Below, one piece after another: positions 35,974-48,120 of a DNA stretch of 64,000 nucleotides. The notes beneath the pieces are model-generated. The model did no database searches, was not told where the DNA came from, and saw only the letters and a program-made list of their open reading frames with translations. Within the stretch, counting starts at the first letter, position 1. Each line of letters opens with the position of its first letter. The translations under genes and the position numbers were made by a program. The stretch comes from Vigna angularis. Lineage: Eukaryota > Streptophyta > Magnoliopsida > Fabales > Fabaceae. The stretch spans positions 23,234,825 through 23,298,824 of the forward strand of contig NC_068974.1 of the NCBI RefSeq assembly GCF_016808095.1, read 5' to 3'.

Positions 35974-38900
35974 CACTACAAGAAAAATCGTTATTATCTA
36001 CCGCCAAAATCCATATAAAACTTCAAAAATCCGTATATAAAATAGTATTACATACGGATTATATACGGACAGAAATCCGTATATAAAATGATCGTAGCTA
36101 ATATTATATACGGATGTTTCCGTATATAATTACATACGGAAAAATCCGTATGTAATTATATACGGAAAAATCCGTATATAAAATCCGTATATAATTACAT
36201 ATAGAAAAATCCGTATATAATTATATACGGAAAAATCCGTATGTAACATTGTTTATAGAAAAAATTGTTTTATTCAACACCTGCACATACATTGATTACA
36301 ATTAAACTTGTAATAACAACCAACCATCACAATAACTTTTATTTAACACCATATCAAACATTTCACATTAAGAATAGATATATATTACTTAAAAATCATT
36401 ATCAAATAAGTTTACAAAATGTCTAATATTCATAAATAGATTGTACTGTTCCTAAGATGTTAAACAATATAAATTCTACAATTAATAACATGTCAAACAA
36501 CATAGAATGACAAGTCTATAATTTCCTAATAATCACTAAGGATTTTGTTCATCTTGGATTGATATTGTCGTTGGACTCCATCACCGTGATAACAACTTCA
36601 CCACATTGCATTTTCCCTTTAAGGTTATTGGCCAATAACCACATTGCATCTGTAAAAAACAGAAAGCTTTAAAACAAAGATATTCTGCACCATTTTAACC
36701 AAAACAGCAAGACTTTTTGGGCAGCAAACAGCAAAGTTTTAATTGCAATAATAGCATCCAGAACAGCCCAAACAGCAAGGTATTAGGTGCAATAACAGCA
36801 AAGGTTTTATGTAGATTTTACAGCAAAGACAGCAAAAGTTTTATGCAGATTTTACAGCAAAGACAGCAAAGGTTTTATGTAGATTTTACAGCAAAGACAA
36901 CAAAGGTTTTATGCAGATTTTACAGCAAAGACAGTAAAGATTTTATGCAGATTTTACAGCAAAGACAACAAAGGTTTTATGCAGATTTTACAGCAAAGAC
37001 AGCAATTTTTTTTTAGTGTAGCATTTATGTAGTCTATACAGCAAAGACAACAATATATAAACAAAATTTATAGCAGCTAACAGGAAGTCTTCGTGACAGC
37101 AAACAATAAGGTTTTTTTTTATACAGAATTTTCTTTCTAAAGAAGCTTCCCAACATATCATATTAGTGTCTTTACTCATTAGTGATGATCTTACCCCCTG
37201 CCCTACCAGTTCATACTATATCCAATTATTTAATCACTAAAAAAATTATGGTTCATCAATTGTCTAACATATCAAGAGTTCATTTCACTGTTCTCATTTA
37301 ATCAAAGCATACATTGACTAATATAATATTCTAGCAATTCCAAGTACTTTTCTTCCAAAACTAATTTATAATCAAGTCATACTTGGCTCTTCACTAATCA
37401 TTCTAAAACCCATATATTGAGTTTTTGTAATTTTAACCGAACAGTACGTGAAAGCATAGCATCTCCATTCCCTAACTTATACAAACTCAATTTAAGGAAT
37501 AAAGACAATTCATTCACCACTTTTAAATTCGCGTCCCAATATTACTTGTTTTCTTTTCTCATGATTTTAATAGATTAAAATAAACCACACATCACCACTC
37601 AAATATCAACAATTCTTTACCTTAACCCATTTTCTGAATTTTGTTTTTAGGTCTTGATTCCACGTAGTTCAAACAGTACCCATTTACACTACACCTATAT
37701 TATCTCTATATTATCTCTATATTACTCTTTCCAACTCAATTATTCATTACTACCCTAAATTCCAACTGCATCAAACTTATTCCCCTGTTTTCATTCGAAC
37801 ATAATTGCTTCCTCTCACGTCCCATTGCACAATGGATTCCAGGATTTGATGGCTTCTAGGTGAGGAAGAAGAAATGAGAAGAGAGAATAAGAAAAAGGAA
37901 AAGAGGAACATTCAACTTTGAAACCTAAACACAGAACTTGAGATTCAAGAATGAACAATCTCATATTAGCTCTCTTAGACATTTAAACAAACAGTTTATG
38001 AACAAAATCACAAAATAGAACTCAAGACAGTAATGAACGAAAACAAAATGCAGGTTACAACAGATCAAAACATAAAAGGAAAAGTAACATTAACAACGCG
38101 GAAAAATTGAAGAAAACTCAACAAGCAGATACACAAAAATCAAAATAGAGAACAATCAACTTGAATCAATTGAAGACAAACAAATAGAAACAAGGAAAGC
38201 AATACTTATCTCTGGTAGCATGCTCCATCGTGCTTCATGGAAGAGCCTCCAAGGAGATGACCAAAAGAGCGACGCGGGCTCGACTTGAACTCCTTCGAAG
38301 CTTCCTTGTTGAGCAAACGCAGCAAAATAATGAGACGAACTCGAGATCGAGAGCGAAACGGAGAATGAACAGAAGAAAATATTAAAAAACCCTAAACAAA
38401 CGAATAGAAGCTGGAACAATTGGGGAAAAACTCTAAAAGGGAGAACGAACCCTAATCTAGACCGAAAGAACCCTAAAAATGGGGAGAAACTCAATATGAA
38501 CCGATTAATCAGTTCAAACGCAAGATTGATCGGTACAAAAGTGTTTAAACGACGCAAATGCAGGTTTAATCGATGGAAATCGAAGAGCAAACGGTAGAAA
38601 GGGTTTTAATCAGTAGAAAAGTGCTTTTAATCGGTTAAAAATGAAGGAAAAGTAAAGAGGAGGACAAAACCCTAGGATTCAGAGGTGGTTATGCATATGA
38701 AAGTGAAAGTAAAAGGAAGAAATGAAGATTATGAGGATGAAGTGATTCTGTGATGAACAAACCTGTGGATGGTTGAGAGGCGCTCTCGAGAGAAAACAAA
38801 GAAGACGCGAGGCAGTGAATGAAAATGAAATGTGGTTGAACAGAGAGGTGAAAATACGCATGGTTGAAGATGCACGAATGAAAACTTGCGAACGAGAAGC

Positions 38901-39061
38901 TGTAAAGTAGCTGCTTCTTGTGTTAGGTTAATTAATTTTTTAATTTTTTATTATTATTTATTTTATAATCCGTATATAATATCCGTATATAATAAAATTT
39001 TTATCTACGAATTAGATCCGTATATAATAATCCGTATGTAAATGACATTTTTCTTGTAGTG
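35974..39061. mobile_element. Non-autonomous CACTA transposon (3.1 kb) nested in the LTR
   Basis: Ends CACTACAAGAAAAAT at 35974 and, reversed, at 39061; 3-bp duplication TAA on each side (35971-35973, 39062-39064). Subterminal repeats are ATCCGTATATAA and its inverse, dense at 36000-36245 and sparser at 38960-39045. No transposase. The interior is AT-rich, with a 34-bp tandem repeat and GA-rich segments. Open frames inside (e.g. 38156-38590) resemble no protein I know. Confidence 0.9.
36799..37005. repeat. 34-bp tandem repeat, about 6 copies
   Basis: The unit contains TTTTATGCAGATTTTACAGC followed by AAAGACAGCAAAGG. Starts are spaced 34 bp (36805, 36839, 36873...). An open frame across it is an artefact of the repeat. 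Confidence 0.9.
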
Positions 39062-41134
39062 TAAGTTCTCCTACGTTTCTTTTGGTTAGAAGCAGTGAAA
39101 CATTTGAGAAGCACGTTGAGTGTAGAAAAACCCTAGTTGGGCGAGTCAAAAGCCATTGCATTTGGAAGTTCACTGCTAGACCAGGTAAGGGAAGCTTTAG
39201 TAATTTAATTGATACTGTATAATGTGTGTGAAAGCATGAATTGTACTGAATATATGAAATGCATGATGTTTAACTGTGATTGAACGAACCCTGTTGTACT
39301 GGTTGTGTATGAGTGATATTGTATGAACGATATGTTGAGACTGAAACGTATGAATTGGAAAATGGATGATTTCTGTAAGTTATGTATGATAATATGAATT
39401 CTGTAATGTATGAGATTATGGTGGGGATAAATTATAAGATATGAATCGTATGAAAAATGTGAAGTTATTGTAGATGAAAAATCTGGAAAATATAATAGTC
39501 CTTACTTTGATAATGCACGCTCGTCATCGAACGGTCTTCTACCGTTCGGCTTTTCCGGAAAATGATTTAAAATAAGAGTTCTTTCATTTGGAAAGGATTC
39601 GGCTTAAGAACGAGCGTCCCCTTGTGAAAGTCTAGGTTTGAGCGTTCGGCTCATCCTAGTGGTGTCCAACGATTTTAAATAATTGAATTCAGATTTGTAA
39701 CGCTCGGTCTTACATCGAGTGTTCGTTCTAATTAGTGTTCGGTCATCTACTGAGCGTTCGTCCAAATGGACTCTTGGTCTTGTATCGAGCGTTCGTCCTA
39801 AGTGGCGTTCGGTCTCAGACCGAACGCTCGTCCTTTCTGTAAACTACAACGAGCGATAGTAGCGTTCGTCCTGAATGGAAATAGCGTTCGTCCATAAAGT
39901 TAATTAGCGTTCGTCCAAACAGTAAATTGATATCCGCTACCGCGTCCGGTCATTGACTGGCGGGTAGTACCTCTTATAAATTCGTATCCGTTTTAATATC
40001 TAAAAGTCTTATGATGTCTTTATTCAATTAGATTTAAACTAATGTCCTTGAAATTTAAGTTATTCCAAGTATCAGTTGAATCGTTCTAGAATCAGTCATT
40101 TAACTGATTCAAGTGTTCATGACGTCCGCCATTGGAAGGACGTTCGTCTTCTTTCTGTCAGAAACTAGTCTCTCTCTCTGTACTATATTAACGTTCGTCC
40201 TCATTACGAAGGGGGCTGAACGTTCGTCTTTTTAGGGAAGTGGAACTAAGAATGAAAATGTGATGTTGAGGGAAGTATATAATGTGCGAACCATATATGA
40301 GATGAAACTATGAGTTTGGAATTTGAACGAGCGTTCCAAGGAGGAACGTCTCTCTGATTTGAATATGATGAGTTGTATAGTATGACCATGGTAAAATTAC
40401 TGATGGCTGTTCATCCTGATATTCCGTGAGAGCTCGTCCTCAAGTAGAGGGGAGTAGGTCATGTGTGGGAATGGCAGGAGGCCCTAGTCCTCTTGAGTAC
40501 TTTGGACTGATAGGGCTAACCTTGGGTGGCAGCTGATGAGTGTTTCCAGTTACCACACCACCCAAGTGCAAGAACGCCTGTAGTTACATGGATTCATATA
40601 GTCCGGACGGTCGGTCCTATGAGAGTTTGGATGATTTATTTTATGCTTTGATGTATTGTTGTATGTCTCGTATGTTAATTGCTTATGTGAAATTGTTATA
40701 TGGGTTGTATGAATTAAACTACTTAAGCTTACCCTGTGTCTCTTTCTTGTGTTGTCGTTCGTCCTTGAACGTTCGTCTTGTCTATGCAATGATCATCCGT
40801 GTGGATGTGAGCAGACAGAGAGGCGTTGCTTGAAGAAGCGCTGGAAGAAGAAAATTTGGAGGACGCCAATCTAGTCGAAGTAGAGGTTAAAGCCGAGCCC
40901 TAGAGCGCTCGTTAGTTGTAGTTTTTTTTGCTCTGCTAGATTTTTTGGACGTTCGGTTAAAGTTTGTAAAACCGTTCGTCTTTAAACTTTGAAATACTGC
41001 TGCATGGTATTTTACCTCTGTACGTAAGAACGTTCGGTTTTGTAATTCTCGTAATTAGTGTAAAACTGCATGTTGTTACTGTTAATTGTAATTAATTCTA
41101 ATTTATGGTAATTACTATATTTTGGGATGTTACA

Positions 41135-41648
41135 GAATGTATTTGAATACATACATGATAAATTTAATTTCTTTTAGATAAATTAAATTATATACTACAA
41201 AATATATATATCTATAATTAACTCTTCAGATTTTTAGACTTAATTATATGTTTCATAAATGAGATCTTATTTTATTCGAAGAGAAAATTGATATCAAAAC
41301 GAATAATAATATTTCTTAATAGGTAAAATCTCAATTTTTTACATGGATAAGATTGTATTAATATGATCTTACTTTTATGTATAAATATATATCTAATAAT
41401 TTTTATGTTAATATATATATAAAGTTTTAGTTTTAAGATAATATTTTTATTTCAAGTATAGTTCCTAACAAAATTAGTATACAATTCTTTTTATTTATTA
41501 GAGAAGTCTTTTTTTATTTTTTTAATAATCTTAGTAATGAATATAATCGTACTCTATTAATTTTGTTAAAACAGAATATACAACATTCATATAATTTTTT
41601 CTGTTATAACTATTTTGATGTCTAAACAACATAAATCAATAAAAAAAA
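41135..41648. other. Unit 3/4 junction
   Basis: Unit DNA with the TAGACTTAATTATATG block (41235) and the start of the 3' flank of copy 4 (41413). The junction site where LTRs sit elsewhere is empty here. No frame. Confidence 0.75.
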
Positions 41649-43160
41649 AGGTTAAATATGTTTTTAGTCCTTTAAGTATCACACGATTTTGTTTTTAGTG
41701 CCTACTCAAAACTTTGATGGTTTTTAGTCGTTATAGTTTTGAAACTCTTACTATTAGTCCTTAAAATGGGACGGTGTTAAGTTTTAGTGGATGTGTCAAA
41801 CGGCGATGCCACGTGATGATTGAGCTGCTCTCTTCACTCTCTGCCACGTTGGATGTTTCAGTGCTGAACTGAGGAGGTAAGTTCATATGTTTTGGTTTTG
41901 CGACTTTCCCGAACCAATTGACCTTCGCGTCCACCAGGGCTTGAAGATTGGTGTCGGAGACGAGGAAATGGAAGAAGACGTTCTCCGGACAGAGGGCGTG
42001 GCGGAGGATGGAGTGCACCGCGGTGATCGAACCGCGGAGATATTCGACGTCGAGAGTTATGGCGACGTGGACTAAAGAATGGTCGTAGACTCTTTTGTTT
42101 GGGCGGAAACCCAGGCGCATTCGTGTGCATTACGGAAGGGGAGGGCTTTCCGGAAGGAAAATCGGTGGGAGGATCTAATTGCTTCAGATTGGAAAGACGG
42201 GGAGAGAATGATAAGAACAATGACGAACATTGCGGCGGAGAAAAACCCCGAAAATCACATAATCCCAAACATGTTTTTTGGTTGCGTTTAGAGTGTGGAT
42301 GAATAATCCATGGGAAGCAGTGGTAATGTGCGCACGGTGTTGCTTTTTATTATCAGTATGGTTGTGTTGTTGTTGAGGCCATGTGTGAGTGGTAATGGTA
42401 ATGTGGGTTGGTGTGGAAGGGAAAGGAGGCGATAAGGGAGTGACAGGGAAAAAGGTGTCTTTTTTTTTTCCAGCTTGGCGATTTCGGTTTCCACTTTCAA
42501 CCACTCAAATGCACTGCACTTCACTGCTCCACCCTTTCCACAAACAAATTGACCAATTTGTTGGTCGTGAGAAAGAAGGTAACCGTGAAGATGATCCACA
42601 GCTTTGCAACTTTCCCGAACCAATTGACCTTCGCGTCCAACCATTTCCTCCACTCTCACCTTTCATTTCACTGCAACAAAGCAATCCCTTTATCAACTTT
42701 CCTGCCCACCCAAACCCTATATTCCAAATCTTGATATTGACACGAAGAACAGAAGAAGAGCAAAACCAAAACATATGAACTTACCTCCTCAAGAACACCA
42801 ACTCCAACCTTCAGATGTACCCAACTTCTTTGCCCCCAACTACAACCACGAAGAAGAACCCAGCTTCTTCTAATCTCATTTATAAAAGATCACGAAGTGC
42901 TCTTGAACGAACAAAACGTAATTAATAGACTTAATCTCAGTTCAACACTTAAACATCCAACGTAGCAGAGAGTGAAGAGGGCAGCTCAATGATCACGTGG
43001 CATCGCTGTTTGACACATCCACTAAAACATAACACCGTCCAATTTTAAGGACTAATAGTCAGAGTTTCAAAACTATAAGGACTAAAAACCATCAAAGTTT
43101 TGAGTAGGGACTAAAAACAAAATCGTGTGATACTTAAGGGACTAAAAACATATTTAACCC
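41649..43160. mobile_element. Pack-MULE: Mutator-like element with ~230-bp TIRs carrying a GATL fragment
   Basis: Long inverted repeats start GGTTAAATATGTTTTTAGTC at both ends and stay alignable for about 230 bp. A 9-bp duplication TAAAAAAAA flanks it (41640-41648, 43161-43169). Size 1.5 kb, no transposase. The interior holds a glycosyltransferase fragment and a second copied block: CTTTCCCGAACCAATTGACC occurs at about 41900 and again near 42611. Inserted in the 3' flank of RING-H2 copy 4. Confidence 0.9.
41943..42230 (-). pseudogene. Captured GATL-type glycosyltransferase (GT8) N-terminal fragment
   Basis: An ATG at 42230 opens a hydrophobic signal-anchor-like start (MFVIVLIILSPSFQSEAIRS) followed by [13 protein letters not shown], as in galacturonosyltransferase-like proteins. 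A one-base shift follows near 42090. In the new frame it reads [39 protein letters not shown], a near-canonical GT8 start. The fragment then fuses to unrelated sequence ([12 protein letters not shown]). Only the first ~100 of some 350 residues are present, and there are no DxD catalytic residues, so it is not an enzyme. Confidence 0.87.
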
Positions 43161-43650
43161 TAAAAAAAACTACATTTATTTCTACATAACTATTAAAATT
43201 TTACAAAATTAAAAATAAAATATGTAATTAATCTATATGATCCAATTGTTAAAAAAAATTACATCTTCTAAAACTTTTAATATAGAAGGAAATATATTCT
43301 TGATTAAAATGATAAAACAATGACTAGTGAATTTATTTTACAGTTCAATTTATAAAAATGTTGTCACATTAAATTAACACGATTTATGTATGTACGTGAC
43401 ACAGACAACGGACAAAAAAATGTTACAATATAAAAAAATTCTTTTTCATCACATACTTGAAAATAAGACATTCAACAATCTATGTAAGAAGATATGAAAG
43501 TAGGACATTCAAAAATTTATGAATGTAAACCAAATTTTGTTGTTACATACAAGGAAGCATTACATCCAATTATTTGTGTGAAAACTAAAAACAATTGACA
43601 TTACAAATTCCTAAAGTTAACATATTAACATCTATACAACATGATTATTA
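43161..43650. other. 3' flank of RING-H2 copy 4
   Basis: Colinear with 12330-12860 of unit 1. About 110 bp that contain the end of exon 4 in other copies are missing at 43650. Confidence 0.7.
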
Positions 43651-43656
43651 TTGCAG

Positions 43657-44973
43657 ATGGGACAAACAGCTTTTTCATTTAACCATCTCTTTATGCAATC
43701 TCCATGGAATTTATGTTGGCATTGCAGAATTCCTATCTCCTTATTGTTTTTAAATTCATCCGGTGAAATAATTCATATGTAATCCAATTAATAGGCCAAA
43801 AAGAAAAATTAACATGCTTTTTGAAATATACCATACCCAAATGAAGAATCACATCAAGTAAATTAAAAAGATGAATGAATATTACCAAAAAAATAAGACA
43901 CGTTTAATAGATCACAAAGTATTGAATTATTCATGGTGTTAAAATTTAAACCTGGCATATTACGCAAAGATCAGTTTCATGTTCCTCTGAAGTTACTCCC
44001 TCCAAGTTATTAGGTTATAAATAATTTTTTGTCTTCACCACTCTTGCAATAATTTTGTTTGACAAACCCACGCTTACGTTACCAATCCTTTGAAAATACT
44101 CAACAAGCTCCTATTGTCCAATTTTAAAGAGTTAGCAAATTAAAAAATTTCACAATCACTTAGTTTTTACTATCCTAGACCTCATAAAACATTCATAAAC
44201 CATAACATACACAATATACTTGCCTCATATGACATGTTGTCAAAGTCTAACTCACTATGATCTTCACCAAATAAAGTAATATCCTGAAAAAAGAAAAGAT
44301 GTGTGAAAAGAAGGCTAGAATTTGCTTTATATCAAATCCAACAAAAATAAAGAGAACGAGATGTTACAGTTTCATGAAAGGCCACAGAAGAAACATTTAT
44401 CCGATGTCCAAGAGGTGGAGGTTGGTGAATATGTGTACTCGTGAATGGTGCATTTTGTAAGGGTATTGAAAAACTTCTTGGAGGATTTGTTGGAATTCCA
44501 AATGCTGGAGCAATTACTGGAGCATCAAAGTTCATTGAGTCACTTCTGGCCTCCTGCACAAGGTGTGTTTGATAATAAAAGGGATGGTACTGTAGATGGT
44601 CTAACTAGATAGGTGAAACAGGTTGATAGTGTTGATCACCAAAATAATTTCCTAGAATCAAACCGTTAGAGTCATGTGTCATCATATATCCCTCGACACA
44701 ATAGGATGGGAACAAGGGATTGCTAATGTAAGTGTGCCTTGCATTGTCAGGAGAAATTGCAAAATTAGCAGCCGAAACATTGAAATGTGGATTCAAAGAT
44801 TCAACCAAGCTAGATGAAACTGCAACATCTTTGTTAAGATTAGGTTGGTGTCCATCGTATTTTGTCATTCTGTGCATTATCTCATTTTCATAAACATCTA
44901 GAATGTAATGAGATTCTAGATTAGTTGTTCTCACGGACACTATCACCTCCAAAGACATATTTGATGATGTCAT
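43657..44973 (-). pseudogene. RING-H2 ligase-like copy 4, pseudogene
   Basis: Exon positions match the intact copies: 44973-44368, 44283-44224, 44110-43952, 43760-about 43657. Lesions: TGG to TAG in exon 1 (44605-44607, Pro-Ile-Trp in other copies); TAA in exon 3 (44015-44017, in KIYFLP); exon-4 acceptor AG changed to CG (43761-43762); and a deletion of about 110 bp removing the last residues and stop (other copies end LDHEWKLE). The N-terminus has changed too (MTSSNMSLEV). The GC donor after exon 2 survives. Four independent lesions show this copy is dead and older than copies 1-3. Confidence 0.92.
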
Positions 44974-46195
44974 TTAGTCCTATTATACCAAATATTGTGA
45001 ATAAAATTAGTTACCTTGAAAATAATAATTAAAAATTTAAAATAATAAGAGAAATTAACCATTTGAAAGAACAAGATGAGAAATGAGAACTAGATATTCA
45101 CGTACATACAAGTACTAAGTGCTTGTGAATATTAGCATAAACCAATTTTTTGATAATAAAAAAAGATTATATAAAATTGTTGATCCAAAATTCAAAGTAA
45201 AAACAAAAATTTAAGCCAAAATATGTCATCTCACCACACGTAACCTAAAAGTACAAAAAAAAAAGTATTAAATTTGAAAGCAAACAACAATAATCCGTTG
45301 ATGGAAAACTGAAAATTAAAAGAAATAAGACTAAACATTGGAGCCAAGATCATCTCACTAACAAATTAAAACATGAAATAAAAATAATAGAGACTTACTT
45401 CGTGATGAAATCACAATTTGTTTAGATTTCTGAGAGAGGTTTCTCTTTTTGAAGAAATAACATATGAATATAAGAAACTAAAAAAAATACTAGAGGATAA
45501 GTAAGTAAGAGAAAGGAATATTAATAGTGTGTCATTTGTAAATGTAACATGAATATGAACTATTTATATTAAAAGAAAATCTTATTGTTAAAGATAAATT
45601 TGACTTTTAAAATTCAATTCTAAATATCTACTATATTTGATATGGTGGCATTAGGATTTACCACATAATTGGAAAAAAAGGACATATAAAGATTATTCTC
45701 CATAAAATAAAACTATATATATGTATTTGTAATTTAAGAGTAAAAGCAAAGAAATATATATGAAAAAATATAACCGTGTATCTATATAATAATGGAAAGA
45801 TTACCCCTTTGATATTTATATATTTGGGTTATTATTTAATTTAGTCATTATATTTTAATTAAATTCTAACAAACAAAACATACATATAACTAAAAGTGCA
45901 CTGTATCTCTATATACAAAAGATAAATTTTATTTTCTTAGTTACATATTGATAAAATATTACAATTCAACTTTTTATTTGATTTGTACATATATTTTTAA
46001 GATAATTCACCATGATATACTTAGCATTTTGATAATATAATATAACGATAGTTTTGTGAAATAGATAATTATTATAGGTACGTTTTTTTAAAATAATTAA
46101 GGGATAATATTTTTTTTAATTATTAAAGAGAGAATGTATTTGAATACATACATGATAAATTTAATTTCTTTAAGATAAATTAAATTATATACAAC
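44974..46195 (-). other. 5' flank of RING-H2 copy 4
   Basis: Colinear with the other upstream flanks to about 46195. There the TATACTACAAAATATAT region is joined directly to intron-3 sequence of another unit, the edge of a deletion. Confidence 0.75.
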
Positions 46196-46783
46196 AAAAT
46201 ACTTTTTGAAATATACCATACCCAAACGAAGAATGACATCAAGTAAATTAAAAAGATGAATGAATATTACCAAAAAATAAGACACGTTTAATAGATCCCA
46301 AAGTATTGAATTATTGATGGTGCTAAAATTCAAACCTGACATATTACGCAAAGATCAGTTTCGTGTTCCTCTGAAGTTACTCCCTCCAAGTTATTAGGTA
46401 AGAAATAATTTTTTGTCTTCACCACTCTTGCAATAATTTTTGTTGACAAACCCATGCTTACGTTACCAATCGTTTGAAAATACTCAACAAGCTTCTATTG
46501 TCCAATTTTAAAGAGTTAGCAAATTAAAAATTTTCATAATCACTTAGTTTTTACTATCCTAGACCTCATAAAACATTCATAAACCATAATATACACAATA
46601 TACTTGTCTCATATGACATGTTGTCAAAGTCTAACTCACTATGATCTTCACCAAATAAAGTAATATCCTGAAAAAGAAAAGATGTGTGAAAAGAAGGCTA
46701 GAATTTTCTTTATATCAAATCCAACAAAAATAAAGAGAACGAGATGTTACAGTTTCATGAAAGGTCACAGAAGAAACATTTAT
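46196..46783 (-). pseudogene. RING-H2 ligase-like copy 5, fragment
   Basis: Retains exon 3 (46494-46336, Glu to Lys at its first codon), exon 2 (46667-46608) and the last 33 bases of exon 1 (46783-46751, NVSSVTFHET). The GC donor after exon 2 has become AC (GAGACAAGT), so splicing would fail. Exon 4 and most of intron 3 are missing at the left junction. At 46784 exon 1 is cut by an LTR that begins TGTAGCGTCCC. Confidence 0.9.
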
Positions 46784-47679
46784 TGTAGCGTCCCAGATTA
46801 TATAGAAATATAATGTAGTAGGTCCACATTTTTAATAAAGAAAACAGTTAGAGTAGACTTACAAATAAGTTGTTAAGCTTACAGTCATCCAAAATAAGCC
46901 ATAATTTAAAAACTTCCTGCTTAACAGAGTATTTCAAAACAATAGAACTTAGTTAAGAAATTCCTAAACAAATTAAGCTGCAGCATCATTACCATCCAGG
47001 GCCTGCTCTAGGGGTACCTCATCCATCTCTGCTCACATCCAAGTAGATGATCATTGCAACAGAAACACAACACACACAACAGAGAAACACAAGCAGAAGG
47101 GTGAGCTAGATATATAAAAATCATGTTAAAACAGTCACACATAACATGCAAGTTTAATTCAACGTTAAAGAACCATACAACACCACTTGTTACACTTTAC
47201 ACTTGACTCGTCTGCAGTTAGAATGATTGTCGAGCTATGACGGGTTATGCACTCGTGGTGGCCTCTAATACTTTGCAACGCCATTGCCAATGGGTTTCAC
47301 CCTACCACACTCATGAGGTTAGTCCGTTATCACTCACCTTGGGCCATACTGGAAGCACCCAAGACTAGGACCTCCTGCTACTCCTCACCACATGGATCAA
47401 TCCTCTCTACTTGAGAATGAAAGATCATTGGAGCGTCAGGAAAACCCCCAAGACTGAGCTACCATGCAATTCATTCTAAACACACTAGAAGGGCACCACC
47501 ATGTATCCCCCCTTGAGGATCATGGAATTACGTCCAGTACTGATACTTTTCACTTTCAACACAACAATACTTCATACCTTCACATACTTTCAACTTAAAT
47601 CACATTACAACAATCATACTTTACATGAAACTCATCACAGACACTTAATTTACCCAAAACAATGGCTAAAGAACTTGAA

Positions 47680-47999
47680 CCGAACGCTATGAGCTTTGGC
47701 CGAGCACTTAGAACTTGGGCCGAACGCTATGAGCTTTGGCCGAACACTTAGAACTTTGGCCGAACACTTAGAGCTTTGGTCGAACGCTATGAGCTTTGGA
47801 CGAACACTTAGAGCTTTGGCCGAGCACTTAGAGCTTTGGCCGAGCACTTAGAGCTTTGGCTGAACGCTATGAGCTTTGGCCGAACACTTAGAGCTTTGGC
47901 CGAGCACTTAGAGCTTGGGCTGAACGCTATGATCTTTAGCCAAACACTTAGAACTTTGGCCGAACACTTAGAGCTTTGGCCGAGCACTTCGAGCTTTGA
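47680..47999. repeat. 20-bp tandem repeat, 16 copies
   Basis: Two alternating 20-mers, CCGAACGCTATGAGCTTTGG and CCGAACACTTAGAGCTTTGG, with point variants, run without gaps for 320 bp. No spacers, so not a CRISPR array. Confidence 0.95.
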
Positions 48000-48009
48000 G
48001 ACCGAGTTC

Positions 48010-48120
48010 CAGTACAAGACCGAACACTCTTTAAAAGACGAAGTGCTAGTACAAGACCGAACACTCTTTGAGAGATCGAGTGCCAGTACAAGATCGGACA
48101 CTCTTTGAGAGACCGAACGG
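48010..48120. repeat. 37-bp tandem repeat, 3 copies
   Basis: AGTACAAGACCGAACACTCT followed by TTGAGAGATCGAGTGCC, three units with small changes, directly after the 20-bp array. Followed at about 48110-48190 by GACCGAACGGTC words. Confidence 0.85.

Larger units (their letters stand above)
35373..41134 (+). mobile_element. LTR element (solo LTR, about 2.67 kb) with a nested CACTA; GAATG target duplication
   Basis: Begins TGTGAAACCC at 35373 and ends GGGATGTTACA at 41134, flanked by GAATG (35368-35372, 41135-41139). A CT-rich leader ending ACCGGTAAGT (about 35890) matches the architecture of the other two LTR families here. After removing the CACTA at 35974-39061, about 2.67 kb of LTR remains. 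No gag, pol or primer site, so most likely a solo LTR. The 39500-41000 part is dense in CGTTCGTCC, GAGCGTTCG and ACCGTTCGG words. Confidence 0.8.

Noticed and set aside
36717..37016. 99-codon frame with repeated FYADFTAKT-like peptide
   Set aside because: Translation of the 34-bp tandem repeat inside a non-autonomous CACTA element.
38156..38590. 144-codon minus-strand frame in the nested CACTA
   Set aside because: Hydrophobic low-complexity product of A/G-rich DNA with no recognisable motif or splice context.
42184..42778. Several 90-130 codon frames in the right half of the Pack-MULE
   Set aside because: They overlap on both strands; part could be a second captured piece but I recognise no family.
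47680..47999. CRISPR-like periodic repeat
   Set aside because: Repeats are contiguous with no unique spacers, and the DNA is plant nuclear.
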